From Omphiscola glabra (Eukaryota; Mollusca; Gastropoda; Lymnaeidae), in assembly GCA_964017045.1 (NCBI GenBank), contig OZ024798.1, forward strand, positions 13,221,630-13,285,629: DNA of 64,000 nucleotides. The letters are read 5' to 3'. Position 1 is the first letter of the stretch. Each line of letters begins with the position of its first letter. The translations under genes and the position numbers were made by a program. Shown here one piece after another: positions 1-14,500 of this stretch. The notes under the pieces were generated by a model that was given only the letters and a program-made list of their open reading frames with translations, ran no database searches and was not told the origin of the DNA.

Positions 1-171
1 GGGGGAAGTCAGTCAGATGCATGGAAAACAGCTCTCTTGTTTTCTGTTATAAGTTGAAATAGAAAAAGCAAGTGAAATTAAGTGAATGAACATCTCGTGC
101 AGGCATTCTTGAAACTCAAGGCATGTGCCATACATTCAAACCACTACATCATGAAAGATCAACAGCAGTAC

Positions 172-3100
172 CTGCTTGGTAGCGGAGCTCCTCTTGTTGC
201 TAACATAAACATCTTCTACTGCGTGGCTTGCTGCTTCCATGGCACTGAAGCCTTTTCTGGTCAGCTGGGCAAACATAACACCAGCATGCAGGAGGTCTGC
301 AATGACAGGCCTCTCATTGAATGGCAGCCTGGACTTGAGGGTTGTGTGGAGGTGGAGCAGCCACTCACTCAGTCTGGAGTTGCCCAGTCCCGTGGCAGTG
401 AGCATTGACAAAATGTCTTCTTTGTTGAAGGAGCATTCATCCTCCTGAAAGCATTTCATACACTGATGGTAATTTTATGACAAACGCAAATGCAACAGCT
501 TAACAAAAAGCTGGGACTGTGTTCCTTATAATTGACTCGTTAGTTACAGCCCGCAAAACATTGGCGACAGCAATGCATGAACTTCTCATCTACTAAAGTT
601 ACTTAACAAACATGAACTCGAGTAACCCACATTTTAGAATCCCAATTATTGCTTCACCCTTTCCCTCCATGATACATATCTACACGCTTTTTATTTCACA
701 CCCACGAACTATATTAATATTTTGATGTCCCAACCTCTTTTAAACTGAATGTTTTTTTTACCCCATATTTAAATTGAGACAATTTCATTTTCCAAAATGA
801 AAAGAAAATATCATGTTTCAAACGCAGTTGTGTTTTTTAAAAAAAGATCATTTAGCGACCGGTAGTTATCGGGAATTATATTTTGCAGAATATCCAGAAA
901 CAACGCCATTTCCCATACTCAAATATATGTCAAAAAATATAGAGCATATAGCAAAAGCTACGAAAATGATCTCAGTACCAAATATGCTGAATAGCAAGCA
1001 GCTAGCTTCAGTCGGAAATGGAAGCAGTCCAACAGAAGCATAATATATATATAAGAGATTAACCAAGCTATATAAACAAAGAAATGTTGTATTTAATTTA
1101 TTACCTATGACGCACGGTTCATAGATTACAGTGTGTTTTCACCAGGCATCGCTCTCAAGCCTTAGTTTGTAAATATATTTTTTTTTAATTTATTTTATAA
1201 TTAAATGATCAGAAATGAACTATCAAATGTAAATGGCTGGTGTTAGAAACTGTCTCTTACCTCTCCCAAGATGTAAATCTCAATCCCTCTGTTTCTCATT
1301 GCTCTTGAAATTTCTCCACGTTTTGGGTCCATAGCAAAGAACAGTCTGCACGGAGATTATGTTTAATTTCAACTTTTTTTCCCCCCCAGATCAGTAAATA
1401 ATCATTTCATTATAATCATCAAAGTAAAGCTGCAAAGAGCTTCTTACTTCTAACAAGATAGCCATAGTTGTATCATGTTGACTATAACATGCCTTAACTT
1501 AAACAAACATTAAATGTTAACAATTGAGAACTGTGGAAAAATTCATCAACCTTTTTTGAAAACAAAGAAAGCCAAGGCAAGTAAAATAATAGAAACTAAC
1601 CTGAAATCAGGATGAGGTGTGATGGTTAGAATGGTCCCATCCACTGTTCCTCTCTCATTGATGGTGAGGACACCATTAGGTTCAAGTAGGGCATTCAGCC
1701 TGTCAAGTACTGATGCACTGAAATAAATTTAAAATCTTTTTAAATGGCTGCATTATTAATATTCTTGTCTGATTTGATGCATCAAGTAAGCTGAGACTAC
1801 TTGGTATCAGCTAGAAACAATTTTTTTACTAATAGTTCACTAATAGGAGGACCCTGTAGGTTTGAATTCTCTAAGATCATTTTATCTAATGAACAATTAT
1901 TTTCCTCGAAAAGGCAAACTTATGATAGGACAAAACAAATTGTATCAGCAACCAACCTGCAAAAGTTGACATTGTCAATGAGCAGCCATGAGCCATTCTG
2001 GAGAGCTTTGACCAAGACACTGTCCACCCATTCAAAAGCTCCCCCTCCTACCCCTGGATTCATATTGGAGATTGTTGTCAACAGCTGAGACAGTCTCTGA
2101 CCTAATACTGATCTCTTGCCTGGAACAGTATGTGACATCATTCATTTTCAATAAGAGATGATACAGAAATGGGAAATATTTCTCTAAAATTTCGTTACAT
2201 GACTTTTCACTATAACTCACCAGCATGAGTAGGATCAACCTTATCCAGATGCAATAAAATTGTCTGCAGCTGCTTTGCATGGCTGGTCAAAAGAGATATT
2301 ACTTTTTCACTAGAGACACCCTCGGCTGAAACAATACAGTTATCATGGGACTTTGCCAGGATAGTTTACATGGAAAGAAAAGAAGAATCAGACTTTCTTT
2401 TTTAACAAAACAGGATTTCAAAAGTTATCATTTTATGTTACCCTGTTTATTTTTACAGCAGCTAAATAAAAAAAATGGTTGCCCAAAACTCACCTGATGT
2501 TGACAGACTTGTATATTCAGCCCAGTCTCTTTCTAAGCTCTGAACCTTCATTGTTTGTCTTGGATCTTCATCAATAATACACCGTATTTCCACTTGTCTG
2601 ACAGCAATTTGAACTTGTGATGCCACTTCAGCAATATGCCTCCACACATCAGACTAAAAATACAAGTTAAAAGCACACATAAAGAATAGTTCAAGCAATT
2701 ACACTATTAACATTATTTCAAAAAAAAATTCTTCTTTTGTTTTACAAAATGCTAACATAATGGAAACATACCATTAATAAAATGTATTTTTCTTCTGTTA
2801 ACAGGAAATCCAAAATCATAATGAGCATTTCCAGATGACGCTTTAACACTGCTGAGAATGCACTGAAACACTGGGAGAAATAGCTGGGAGAGTGATACAT
2901 CATGAAGGCAGCTTACACTTTACTGGAGAACAACTTGTATGATGACAGTGGAATGCTCTACGGTAACACATCCAACTACAGCCTGCACTCAACAGCAGAG
3001 GGGGCTCTCCTTTTTATCGTGGCAGTGGCGGGAGGCCTGGGGAATATATTTGCCATGATTGTCACACTGATATGTCCAACATTCAGGCAGATGTCATCGG

Positions 3101-5515
3101 CATTTCTGTTCCACCACTGCCTCCTGGACGCTGTCAAGTCTGGATTTTGCATCCCCTTTGGGTACAGTCTTCTGCTTGGTGCCGACATTCCCCACTGTGA
3201 TGTCCTGGGAGCTGGATACATTCTGCTCATGACAGTGTCTGCTTACAACTTGCTGGCTTTGTTAATCAACGAAGAATACCAGTGCTCATTCTCAACAAGA
3301 AGAAACTATCACAAGAATGGCGATGGCTGCTGCATAGCTTTCGGTGTTGTCATTATTTGGTTTACAACAGTACTTCTCCACCTTGGGGTCGCATTCTTAC
3401 CGGGCAGTTCAGAGTACAGCAAAGATGTAGGTAACTGTGTTTATCGCTATGGGGTCACTAAAAATTATGTCATACACGCCCTGTGGGTAATTCTTGTCAC
3501 GGGGGCTGTCATTGTGGCAGCGATCAGTTTCTTTCACTTCTACAAAAAACTCCGCTCAAGTGCAAACAGCCGCAAGTGGACATTCCTTCATAAGTCCTTA
3601 TCTTCCTTGAGTCCCAACAACGCCATGTACAATGACCAGAGCGAAGAGGTCCACTACGAGTTCGATGACCTGGCTTCACAAAAGGCCCTCCTCCAGTCAC
3701 GCCGCTACCTGCGCCGCATCTCCATCATGATGGGCATGGTCGTTTCGTTTGTGCTCTGCTGGTACCCACTGTTTCTGCTGACATTGTTTGATGTACATTA
3801 CAAGCAGCCCCCACACATTTACAGACTCCTCATGATTGTTGCATGGACACATCCCATCACGACACCCATCTTCTGTGGAATTATTTACTACGACACGGCA
3901 AAGGGAGAAAAGGTTACCAAAGATGTGTACACAAACGCCATACCCATGACCACCTCCAGATCAGGTGAGGCCATACGGCAGGAGATCAACAACATGCACA
4001 GGTCAAGCGGGGGCATTGGTTTTCATAATGAAAACTTCCAGTTCACCCCACAGTTCACCCCCAACCATGTCAGGACCACCTCACTGAGGGAGCGCTACGA
4101 CAGCGTGTCAGACAGTATACACAACGACAGCGTGGCGCCACAGTGTGAGACAATCATAAATTACAACTCAGAGGAAGGGGGCTGTCAGACACTCATCATG
4201 TGAATTAAGTGGATGATTTCTTGAACATGTGCTAGTAAATAACTGGTCTCACTCACATTGATAAATGTATGATGTTAAGCACACCAATCCTAAGAATATC
4301 AAAACTATCAAACATTTTTGGAACATTTACAAAACTCATTCAAAAATGAAAATCTAGAAAAAAATAAATTAGCATTTGAGCAATATTTTACTGTTCTATA
4401 GCATAACTATATATTTATAAAATGTTGAAGTGGCTATAACCATGACATGTATCTTAAGTTTCATCAATGAAGAAAGCAATTTGTAGATATAATAAAATAT
4501 GGACAAAGAATTCACTAAGAACATTTTGCTATCTGACTATGGCCTACAAATAACCACAAAAAAATCAAAAATAAAATAAAATGATAACTATAATAATAGA
4601 ATAATATACAAGCTTTATAGAGCATCAGAAATAATTTATAAGAAATCCTTTTTTAATCTTACATTTATTTTGACCAAATTTTTTTTTTTTTTATATTATT
4701 TTAGAAAGAATTAACTTTTAAACAATGATTAACAGACATTTTTTTAAATTATCATTCTTACCGATAAATTATTTGATTTGTTTTTATAATGCTCAACAGT
4801 GGTTACTTTTTTAATGTGATGTTACTATATATCTAAACTTGTATCTCAATTCATAAACCTGATGTAAAATTTAAAATGTTTGACCCATTTTGTATACTTT
4901 TACTAGATACTGAAGAATGTCTATTTGATGAATGTTATCCTGCTAAAAAAAAAAAAAAAAAGATACAAATATTCACAATAAACAAATCTTCAGCAATGTA
5001 GAGAAGAGACAGCACAACGGAAAAACCCCACCTGCTCAAAACCTCCAAGAAGTTCTGTTGTATCCATAGAGCTGTTCATTGGTAGCACAAGGAGCGTGTG
5101 TCCAGTCAGCTGAGCCAGTAGTTTTACCAAGCTTGTCTTGCCGCAGGATTGGGGACCAAGCTTTGGACAAAAGTTTTTTTTAAAACATGTCAAATTTTTT
5201 TTTTTACGCAATTGGATTTGAGAGTTTCCTCCCCGATTCTAAAATTTACACAATTAGTGGCCAAATAATTTGATATCAATATCAACTCACAAGGATTGCA
5301 AGCCAGCCCATCTCAACACATTTAATCAGTGACTCCAGCGGTTCAAGACTGTGGTGAAGAGCTAACATCGCACTGCTAGAATCAATGACAGTGTCACTGT
5401 TTCTTGGTAAGAAGGAATGCCCAGCCTGGAGAGTTGACTGCCCAATCAAAAGCTTTCTTGAAGATTTATAAAGAGGGTACTGGTCTACAAGGACTGAGTT
5501 GTAGAGTTCTTCCAC
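172..5515 (-). CDS. MDN1: MDN1 exons 41-49: AAA6 module and start of the following region
   Basis: Exons: 5291-5515, 5032-5160, 2772-2870, 2494-2653, 2221-2325, 1957-2119, 1601-1717, 1261-1345, 172-444 (residues about 1982-2433). Exon 42 has Walker A GPQSCGKTS, then MNSSMDTTELLGGFEQ. Exon 46 has the Walker B equivalent WLLIDNVNFC, in which the catalytic Glu is Asn; human midasin has the same DN pair. Exons 47 and 48 give SVLDRLNALLEPNG and FFAMDPKRGEISRAMRNRG. Exon 43 has two possible acceptors. The one at 2870 is used because it alone keeps phase with exon 42. The residues after GGFEQ then differ from the expected VD-containing segment, so a short exon may be missing. The 2.1-kb intron between exons 42 and 43 contains the GPCR gene. 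Confidence 0.9.
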
Positions 5516-8500
5516 CTGAAATAACAGAAACAAAGTTTTTTGTTACATCTTGCTTGTTTTTGTAGCTATTAATTAACTTTAGAATTGTGTCAAATTTTGT
5601 TAATCTTGCCATGTTGCAAGAACATCTTCTTTATGTGCTTTGTATGTGCTAATTGATACAAAATATTTTTAAAAAGGTCAATTAAATAAAATTGTGAAAA
5701 GGCTCCAAGTTATTGCTTTGTTGAAATGTTGCACAGAGTGAGTAAAAATATTATCAAGTTTCAAGAATTATTTTCTATTGTCAAAATGGTAATGCAGCAG
5801 TTTATAAAACACAAATAATTCAAATGGAGACGGCAATGGAAAGAATGGCTGAGATGGGTACTGACCCAGATACCTGGGAAACGGCTAGTATTAGCACACT
5901 AGGCATATAAACAGAAGAGAAAAAAAAATGGGTCCAGGTCTTTATTTTTAAAAAAAAAGTTATCTTCTCATTTTCTATGTATTAACCCAATAATGGGGAG
6001 AAATGAAAAAAGTGAATAAAAATAAATAGTACCAGTAAAATGTGCACTTTTGCTTATTAGAATTTTCAATCAAAAATTTAAATTTATTTCATAGATCGGA
6101 CTAGTTTCCTATTGTTACTAACATAATTTTTTTTTTTTAAATATATAATTTATTCAGTAGATGACAACAGCTAATTTAATATAAATATTTTGGCAGTTTC
6201 TTTTTTTACAAAATAACATTATGTTTTTTACTTCTTTGTTTAATTATTTTTAAATTTTGACTTAAATTACAATTTGGCAACTTCCCCGCAAAACTACAAC
6301 CTGGAGTGTGAATTTATCAAAAACTTTCTGGGGATTGACTTACAGGGCCTACTCAACAGAACCCTTGAACCTTCTTAGCCCTTATTTCTGCTTCCTTCCA
6401 CACCTGATCAAAATTACAGTACCAACACCTTTTATATATATATAAAAAGCTTCCCCACAGTGTATTCTCAATTTGAAGGTATAATTCTGGTTTTAGGTTG
6501 TCAGAACTTGGCAAATATTATAACGCGGCACTTAAAAAGTTGAGAAACGCTGGGTTGAGATTAAATAATTAAGCCATTAGTTTTTTTTTGAAGCCTTCAA
6601 CTTTGATGCCTCATGATCGCTACTAGTCCCATACATGCACTTTTAGCATCTCCCCATAGGGTGCAAACACATTTCAGAAAAGAGAAGGTAACTCGTTTTT
6701 TGTAACAGCCAGACTCAGACTCGCCTGTAATTTTCTCGAACTAACCGTTAAAAAAAACCCCACACCCGGTTCAGCCCTAATGAAAAGAACCCTCTAAATT
6801 GCTCTAATGAAAAGAACCCTTTAAATTGCTCTAATGAAAAGAACCCTCTAAATTGCTCCAATGAAAAGAACCCTCTAAATTGCTCTAATGAAAAGAACTC
6901 TCTAATGAAAAGGACCTTCTAAATTGCTCTAATGAAAATAACCCTCTAAATTGCTCTTATGAAAAGAACCCTCTTATTGAATTACTTTTAGAAAAGGATC
7001 CCATTAATTTTAAGCATGTAAAAACCGTTACTTTTAATTAGCGTATCCTTCAACTTTGCTAAAACATCAAAACTTTTCATAAAAGGCAATCTTACTTTAG
7101 CTTTGTCTGTAGCTGATCTCATTCTGTCAGTGTAGATGAGTCCAACAAAATGTCCTGGATTTAAGCTGAAGTCTGCCTGGAGACATAAAAAATTTCATTA
7201 CAAATTATAAATTTGACAATTATTAAAAAAAGAGAACCTTCCTTCATAACACATAAATGGAAATAAAGCTCCAGTACGTAAAGTAACCAAATATAAATAT
7301 ATTTTGTTATAGGATGACAGAAAAATAATTGAAGTTGATAGAACATTGAAACACTAACTTATAAAAAAATCTATTTTGGTTTAAAAAAGTTAAGACTGTT
7401 CATTCACTTGTAAAATGTGCTTTAAACAAAAGAAGAAATGTATAATTTTAGAGCATTTTTTTCAATGAAATTTTACTTGGAAAGCTTGAATGTAAGATAA
7501 AATTGATCGTTTTAAAGCATTCATATTTAACTTCAAACTTGTTAGCATGTTTAAATACCTTTAAAAATTGGTTAAATTTGCTATAACCCACCTGGTTTGC
7601 TTTAATCAGGTCACACCATCTGAAGAGATCTCGAAGATTGAATTCCCATGGTGAGCCTTTCATTCCCCACAGTTTCTTTACCATTGTCTGCTCATAAATC
7701 TGGCAAAAATAGAAGTCAATTTAGTTCAAATGAAAACCTCTCAGTAACTTGTTTTGTAGTCATTACTTCTATTTTTACATGAATAGCATTTTTATACAAT
7801 TTGGACATTTTGATATGTTTTAAAAAATCTCTGAGTCTAATAAATTTAATGAAGTTGAACGTGACAACAATACACTTCATAAATATTATTTGCTATTTTA
7901 AAAAAAAAAAACCTTTGAGTTAAAGTCAACCATAAGAGTCAACATTTCCTCAGATAAGTTGGGGTACATTGTCTTTGTGATGAAAATTAGGTCTTCTTTG
8001 GACAGAGGATCCACATAGACCTAGCAAAATAGAAAATATAAAGTTAAAAAAAGATTTAATTCTGCATAGTCATTATTTATAATTACCTTTAACTATGATT
8101 TAATACTATTAAAAAAGTATGAAACCTTTTTCACGCATTCATTTACTTCTCTGAAACAACCATTAATTTGTTGAAATAATGTCAAATTCTTCTTTAAAAA
8201 AGTGACCAAATTTGAATTAACCACTCTTCTGTCATTTTTAAGTCCACACATACTTTTTGTTAACAAGGTAAAGGTCATTATCACTCTTAATGGAGAAATA
8301 CAAAGTTAAATTATTCAATTAAAAGTTAACTAAAATTTACCTGAGTGAATCTGTTTAGAAAAGATCGAGGCAATCCCTTTCTTCCTCCACCTTGAGAGAG
8401 TGGATTCTGACAGGCAAAAACACAAGTTTTTTCATGCTGAATGTGGAAAGACTTTCCCAACTCTGGAATATATACTTCTGCACGATGATCAAAACAGGCA

Positions 8501-11500
8501 TTGAGGCCTTCAAGAACAGACTGTGATGCTAAATTCAGCTGAAAATTACAAACACAAAACATTGATGTGTTTTTTAATCAAATTTATTCCTGAAAACTAA
8601 AAAATGTACATTATAAAGATATATTAAATACCTAAGTGGCTATCAAGGTCATGAAATCAGTGAGAGTTTGTGTGTTGTGATTTTGTGGACAAATGGGACT
8701 TGTGAACGAATGTGAAAGATTTTCATATCACGATTACATGAGATGGTGAGAGATATAAAAGGGGAGATAACTAGTTGGATAGAGAGAGAGATTATTATGT
8801 TCACGGACGAGGGTGTGTGGGGTTGAGTCTGGAAGAGCTATTGTGAACTAGGATTATTGCTGTGTACCTCTGGGTTTTGGAGGTGATGTTACATGACATG
8901 CTTTATATGATAAAGCTAATAAACTCAGAGTATTATCTAATGGACTCGGTGTATAGTGTCTTGGACTAAAATAGAGTATAAATTGGACTACTCAGAGAAA
9001 CTTAGAGACCCTAATGGTCATTTGACTATAAGAGTAAAGATATGGTCACACCCTGAGATCTACAGCTCGTCAACCTTAGACCAGACAAAATATTTCTATG
9101 AGCCAGAACACTTTGACATGGGACCAGAAATATTTGACAGTAGCCTATCCCTTTTGAATTAACATTTACACAAACAAAGGTAATGATTTAAGACTGTTGA
9201 TGGCAACGAAGACAGAAACTGTCTGCTGGACTTTAATTCCTATACCTCATCAAGAACCACCCAATGACCAGCTTTGAGGGCCTGAAGAAATGGCCCATCT
9301 CTCCAGGCAAACATACCACCTTGACCACCTTCCACTGGCAAGTCAGCTCCAAACAGGTCAGTTACATCCTGTCAATCAAAATAGTATACAAGATTTAAAA
9401 ACGGCCACTAGACATAAAAAACAAACAATCACAAGATAAAAAAACAGTTGCAAGATAAAAAAACAGTCTTATATTTTCTCAGAAACAAGTAATAGATGGA
9501 AACTTTGCTTGATATCATACATATTGTTTTAAATCTGTAGAGCTTACCGTCTGCTCAGAAAGATTTATTCTGATGAGCTTCTTACGGGCCATTCTTGCAA
9601 CTGCTGCTACAAGACTAGTTTTGCCCACTCCAGGTGATCCCTCTAGGAGTAAAGGACGGGGCAGCTGGAGACCCCTGAGCAGTTTTTGGGCATTAATGCA
9701 TGTTGTAGGTGCCTCAAATGCAAACATTTCACTAGCTGCGCAGACGACGGGCTCTGAAAAAAAAAAGTTAAAATTTTTTTAAAAATAAGTCTATAAAATG
9801 TGAAGTGAAAAAAGTCAATGATATTAAGATTTGCATCATTTAAAATATACAGTTATGATATTTACCTCTCTTGATGGAAAAAGGTGAGATTGTCAAAGAA
9901 TGTTCAGTAACAATAAGGGATTTTTCCACTCCTGATCTATCTAACAAAAGTCCACACTGGTTCAAATTTATTTCACGACCCATTAGTCTGGTTAGTTGTC
10001 TTTGAAGGAAATGGAAACACAAAATTCTGGAATCCTTTGTGTTGGCCTCTGAACTGAATGTTGTTGAACCTGGATTGAAATAAAATTAAATAAATACATG
10101 GGAAAAAAAATGGAGTAATTTTCTTATTACAGATTAAATATTGTGAAACTTTCTAACTGATGCCTTTTTTGTTTAAAAAAAAAACAACAACAAACAAACA
10201 AGATAACAAAGCATCATTAACCAACTAGTCATAATTCAAATAAAAAGTTTTCAAACTTAATAAGATACACTGCACAAGAAAATCTTGGGCAAAAATTTGT
10301 CTTGGCTGCATCCACAGACAAAAATCAGCCCCAACACCAATTAGATGATTTAAGTAGTCCTCATTGATTGAACAGACAAACTAAACTAACAACATCCTCA
10401 TCTCACACCATAATAGTCAACAAGTTAAGGCAATAAAATAACTTTGTAGAAAAACCTACCAGCACCCAAGCTGTCAATGAGAATCAAACAAGCCCCATGG
10501 ATGTAGGATATGAGAGGGTCAAGGTTACAAAGGGATGCTCCATCTGTTTCCATGTCAACATCATTATCCTCATTTGAATTCCAATTTGAGGAACATGTGT
10601 TGATGAACTGTACCCAACTTAGAATGTCTCGAATACTCACTGTAGTTCTAGATGTGAATATTAAAAAATACAAATGAATGTTTCTAAATTCTCCCATACA
10701 ATAAAATAAACACTTTTTCTATGGTTCTAATGTATAATGAACAAGAAGATATAATGTCTATTTAAAAAAGTTTACCTTTTCCCAACATCTGTACTCATAA
10801 ACCACTCAATGAATTCCATGATGGCATGGCCAAACCCACTATTACCATCAGGGGTTTTGTATAGTTGAAGACTGGATTTGATGTTTTTCTCAATGACAGA
10901 CACAAGATCATCATGGTTATAAGATTGAGGGCACCAGATCTCCGTGAATCTGTTTCTTAAGGCAGGGGAGAGCTGAAATGTATTTTTAAAAAACAGGAAT
11001 GTTGTTATTCAAAGTATTACAGGAGAGTAAAACAAAAGGCTGAAATATATAAAATTATGTATTATTTAGTAAATTAGTAAAACACAGTAAGGTTAAACCT
11101 GAAAAAAGGAACACAACAAAACAACGAACGTGTCGGCAGGAAGCCTTCATCAGCGAACAAACATAAAAAACGAATAAAATTTAAAATTAAAAAAAAAATT
11201 ATAGCACTTAGCTGAAAAGTAGTGTCCAAGAGGGCAGCAAAAGGTGTGTATTATGTATTATTTATTAAGGTAGTCTTTATTTCAAGAGACATCACTCTGT
11301 ATTACAAAGTAACAAGCTTTACCTCTTTTTTGCCAAAGTCTCCACCAGGATTCATTGTGCCAAACACATGGAAGTGGTCTGAAGCTTTCAATGTCTCTAT
11401 TTCAGATGAAGAATCTCCACCTCTCTCTGCTAGCAAAATTGTTCTTTCTGGTTCTAGGACACTGAAATTTAGATATGTTTAATAAAATAAACATTTTAGT

Positions 11501-14500
11501 AAACTAAACACAAAATATAAAGATTTTAAAAAAAGTCAGTGTATGACATTAAGAAAAATGTTTATTTCAGGAGAAAATATAATTAAAATTTAAAAACAAT
11601 TGTGTGCACATAATTAGGCATCAAGAGGAAAATGTAGGCTATTTCATAAAATCCCTTTTCTTATAGCAAAATATATTACCTGTTTAATCTCTCCAACACA
11701 GAATCATCAGCCAAAGAAATTTCATCAATCAGAAACATGGCCCCTTCTTTCATTGCTTTAACTAGAGGTCCATCTTTCCATTCAAACAGTTTGTGCTCTC
11801 CATTCTCCTTGTGAAATAAAAATCTACATGAGATACACGAATCATCAGCAAACACTTGTTTGATACGAAACATAGTACTGCAAACCAAATATAAATGGAA
11901 GTTCAAAGCATGTCATAAATCTTTGACCTAATATACTCACAGAGTCATCATGATTTCTCACTGGTCTTAGGCCCCCCAGGAAATCTGCACTTTCTGTATG
12001 CATGTGGCAGTTGATGCTGTAAAGAGCTCTTCCTTGCATGGCTGCATACAACTGACAGACTGTTGTCTTACCAACACTGCAAAAGAAGCACTGCTTTATT
12101 AGTGATAAAGTCAAACAAGACACAAAGTTTTTATAAAAATACCACAACTTTCAGGAAGCAAGAAGAGATTAACATGTTCAGAGACTTACCCAGTATCTCC
12201 AACAAGCAGGATGGGCTCCTTAAATCTGATGGCCTGACCAATCAAAACAGCTAGTCTGCGCATACTGTGAGTCCACACTATATGCTGAAACTCAGGGAGT
12301 TTCTGGTTCATGACATCAGTCAGCATGGCTGCCACAGGAGCTGATGTTGATGGTGTGATATTAAACAGTGAGTCTACTTGTAACTTTCTTTTTAAATGTT
12401 TCTCAAGGACTTCCTTTATGATGACCTCTTCTTCCTGTTTCCTTACCCTACCAGCCAGTAACAAATACCCTGAAAAATAAATAAATTTTTTTAAAATTCA
12501 ATAAGCATTTTTGGGACAGAGTTTACAGTTGAGAGATATAAACATATGTAATAATATCTCAACCCTTAAAAATAACTGAATCTTTAAAAATTTGTGATTA
12601 GACTATTGGAAATAGGATAAAAAATGTTGATTGCGCAACTATATATGGTCTGCATTGTCATTTACTATTCACATTGTTAAAGTGGGAGCGGGGAAGGGGG
12701 GGGGGGGGGGTCAAAATTTTAAGCAGCCTTAGCCTGATATTATTAAAAATGGTAAAACAGATAATTTAATAATTTGCCGAGCATAAAAACATTTCTCTTA
12801 GAGTTGGTTTTAATTTAAAAAAAGAAAATAATCCAAATACCTGATTACAAATAGTGCATGTGACATTTTTTAATTTAAAAAAAAAAATAGGACCTTTTGT
12901 AGGTATATGTAGAAATTTAATCTAATAGTATGCTGTCTGGTCAGTGACAAGTTGACCTAGCAGCGATACAGATAAAGCTTCTCTGGTATCTGAAAGCTTC
13001 TTTTAACATAAATATCTTATGTTGGTGTGTAACTTGTAATGCACCTCTTGATCCAAAGCTTAATGAAACTTTTGATTACTCTGCATTTCAAAGCCTGTAG
13101 TTTAAAAATGGAAGAATACAACTATAAGAACTGCTAACCATGTTCAGCTAAATGCTGATCCCAGTCATAAAACTTCTCTCCCTTTCCAGCCTCAGGACAA
13201 TTGTATCTCAAAGCCCATCTGAACAAATCTCTAAGTGTCATGAAACCATGCTTGCCAGAAAAAATGCCGGATCCTCTGCGGTGTGTCTGAAATAGACACA
13301 AAGATGCTAAAATTCAACATAACCAAAAAAGTTACCCAAAATTTGCCTAGCCACAAAACTTTTATCAATATTTTATTTAGAGTAATTTTTTTTAATGTTG
13401 ATTCTTTTACTGAATAAAATTCAAAAAACAAACTAATTATCTGTTACCTGTAACTGCAACATAACTGCCACCAATTTCTTTGCATAAGACAAAGGAATCC
13501 CACATCTTTCATGCAGAATAGTTTCAAGTTCAGATGGTGGAATTTCATCAAAATGAAGTTCAATGAATCTGTTGCGAAAAGCTCTTGAAAGGACCTGAAA
13601 AAAAGTTCTTAGATAATTTGTTTCTAATAATAACAACATAAAAACTGATTTTGTAAAAATACAAACTGGGCACAGATTGGAACAAATTATGTCTAGATAT
13701 ATTCGGATCACGAAAAACTGTCAATGTAATTAAATGAACTTTTACCTAAAATTTTCACAAAGTATAAAATGGCCCAGTAATAGATTACTTTCATACATCA
13801 AAATTCTGACAGCCAAAGTGGGCATTTTTGAGAATTACAATGCAAATATTTTTGCATTTAGAGCAGAACAAATTTTGACTATTTGTGTTGAGCTACCTTT
13901 CTCCCACCATACATTCCAGGTGGGTTCTGAGTGGCAAAAAGAATAAACTTAGGGTGAGCATGAACCATTTCCTGTGTTTCTGGAATGAACAGTTCTTGGT
14001 TATCATCCAGAAGCTGAAAGCAATTAAAAAGAAAAGAATAATTGGTTCAACCATTGAAAGCTTTAGATAAAACTCTGTTTATCAAACAAAAAAAATAAGA
14101 TTCAAGAATATTTTTAAATGCATTTCTGCTACAAATATATTCACTTACCCTATTGAGCGCCTCAAGTACATCAGTAGGAGCCAGATTGAGTTCATCAAGT
14201 ATGACCCAGTGACCTTTTCTCATAGCTTCCACCAGAACCCCTATTTTTTTTTTTTAAATTTGTAAAAAAAATTTAATCAAACTGCAATGTCAAAGTCTTA
14301 TTTGTGATATACAGATTTTTTTTTAACAATACATGGGATAAGTAAAATGTATCACCTTCTTTAAAAACCAGCTTTCCGTGTTCATCGGCTGCATAACAGC
14401 CGACATACTCTTGTAAATCTGTGTGCTCATGATTGTTTACCCTCACACAGGCATTGCCTGTCAACTGGGCCAAGTATGTTATCAAGCTAGTTTTTCCTAC

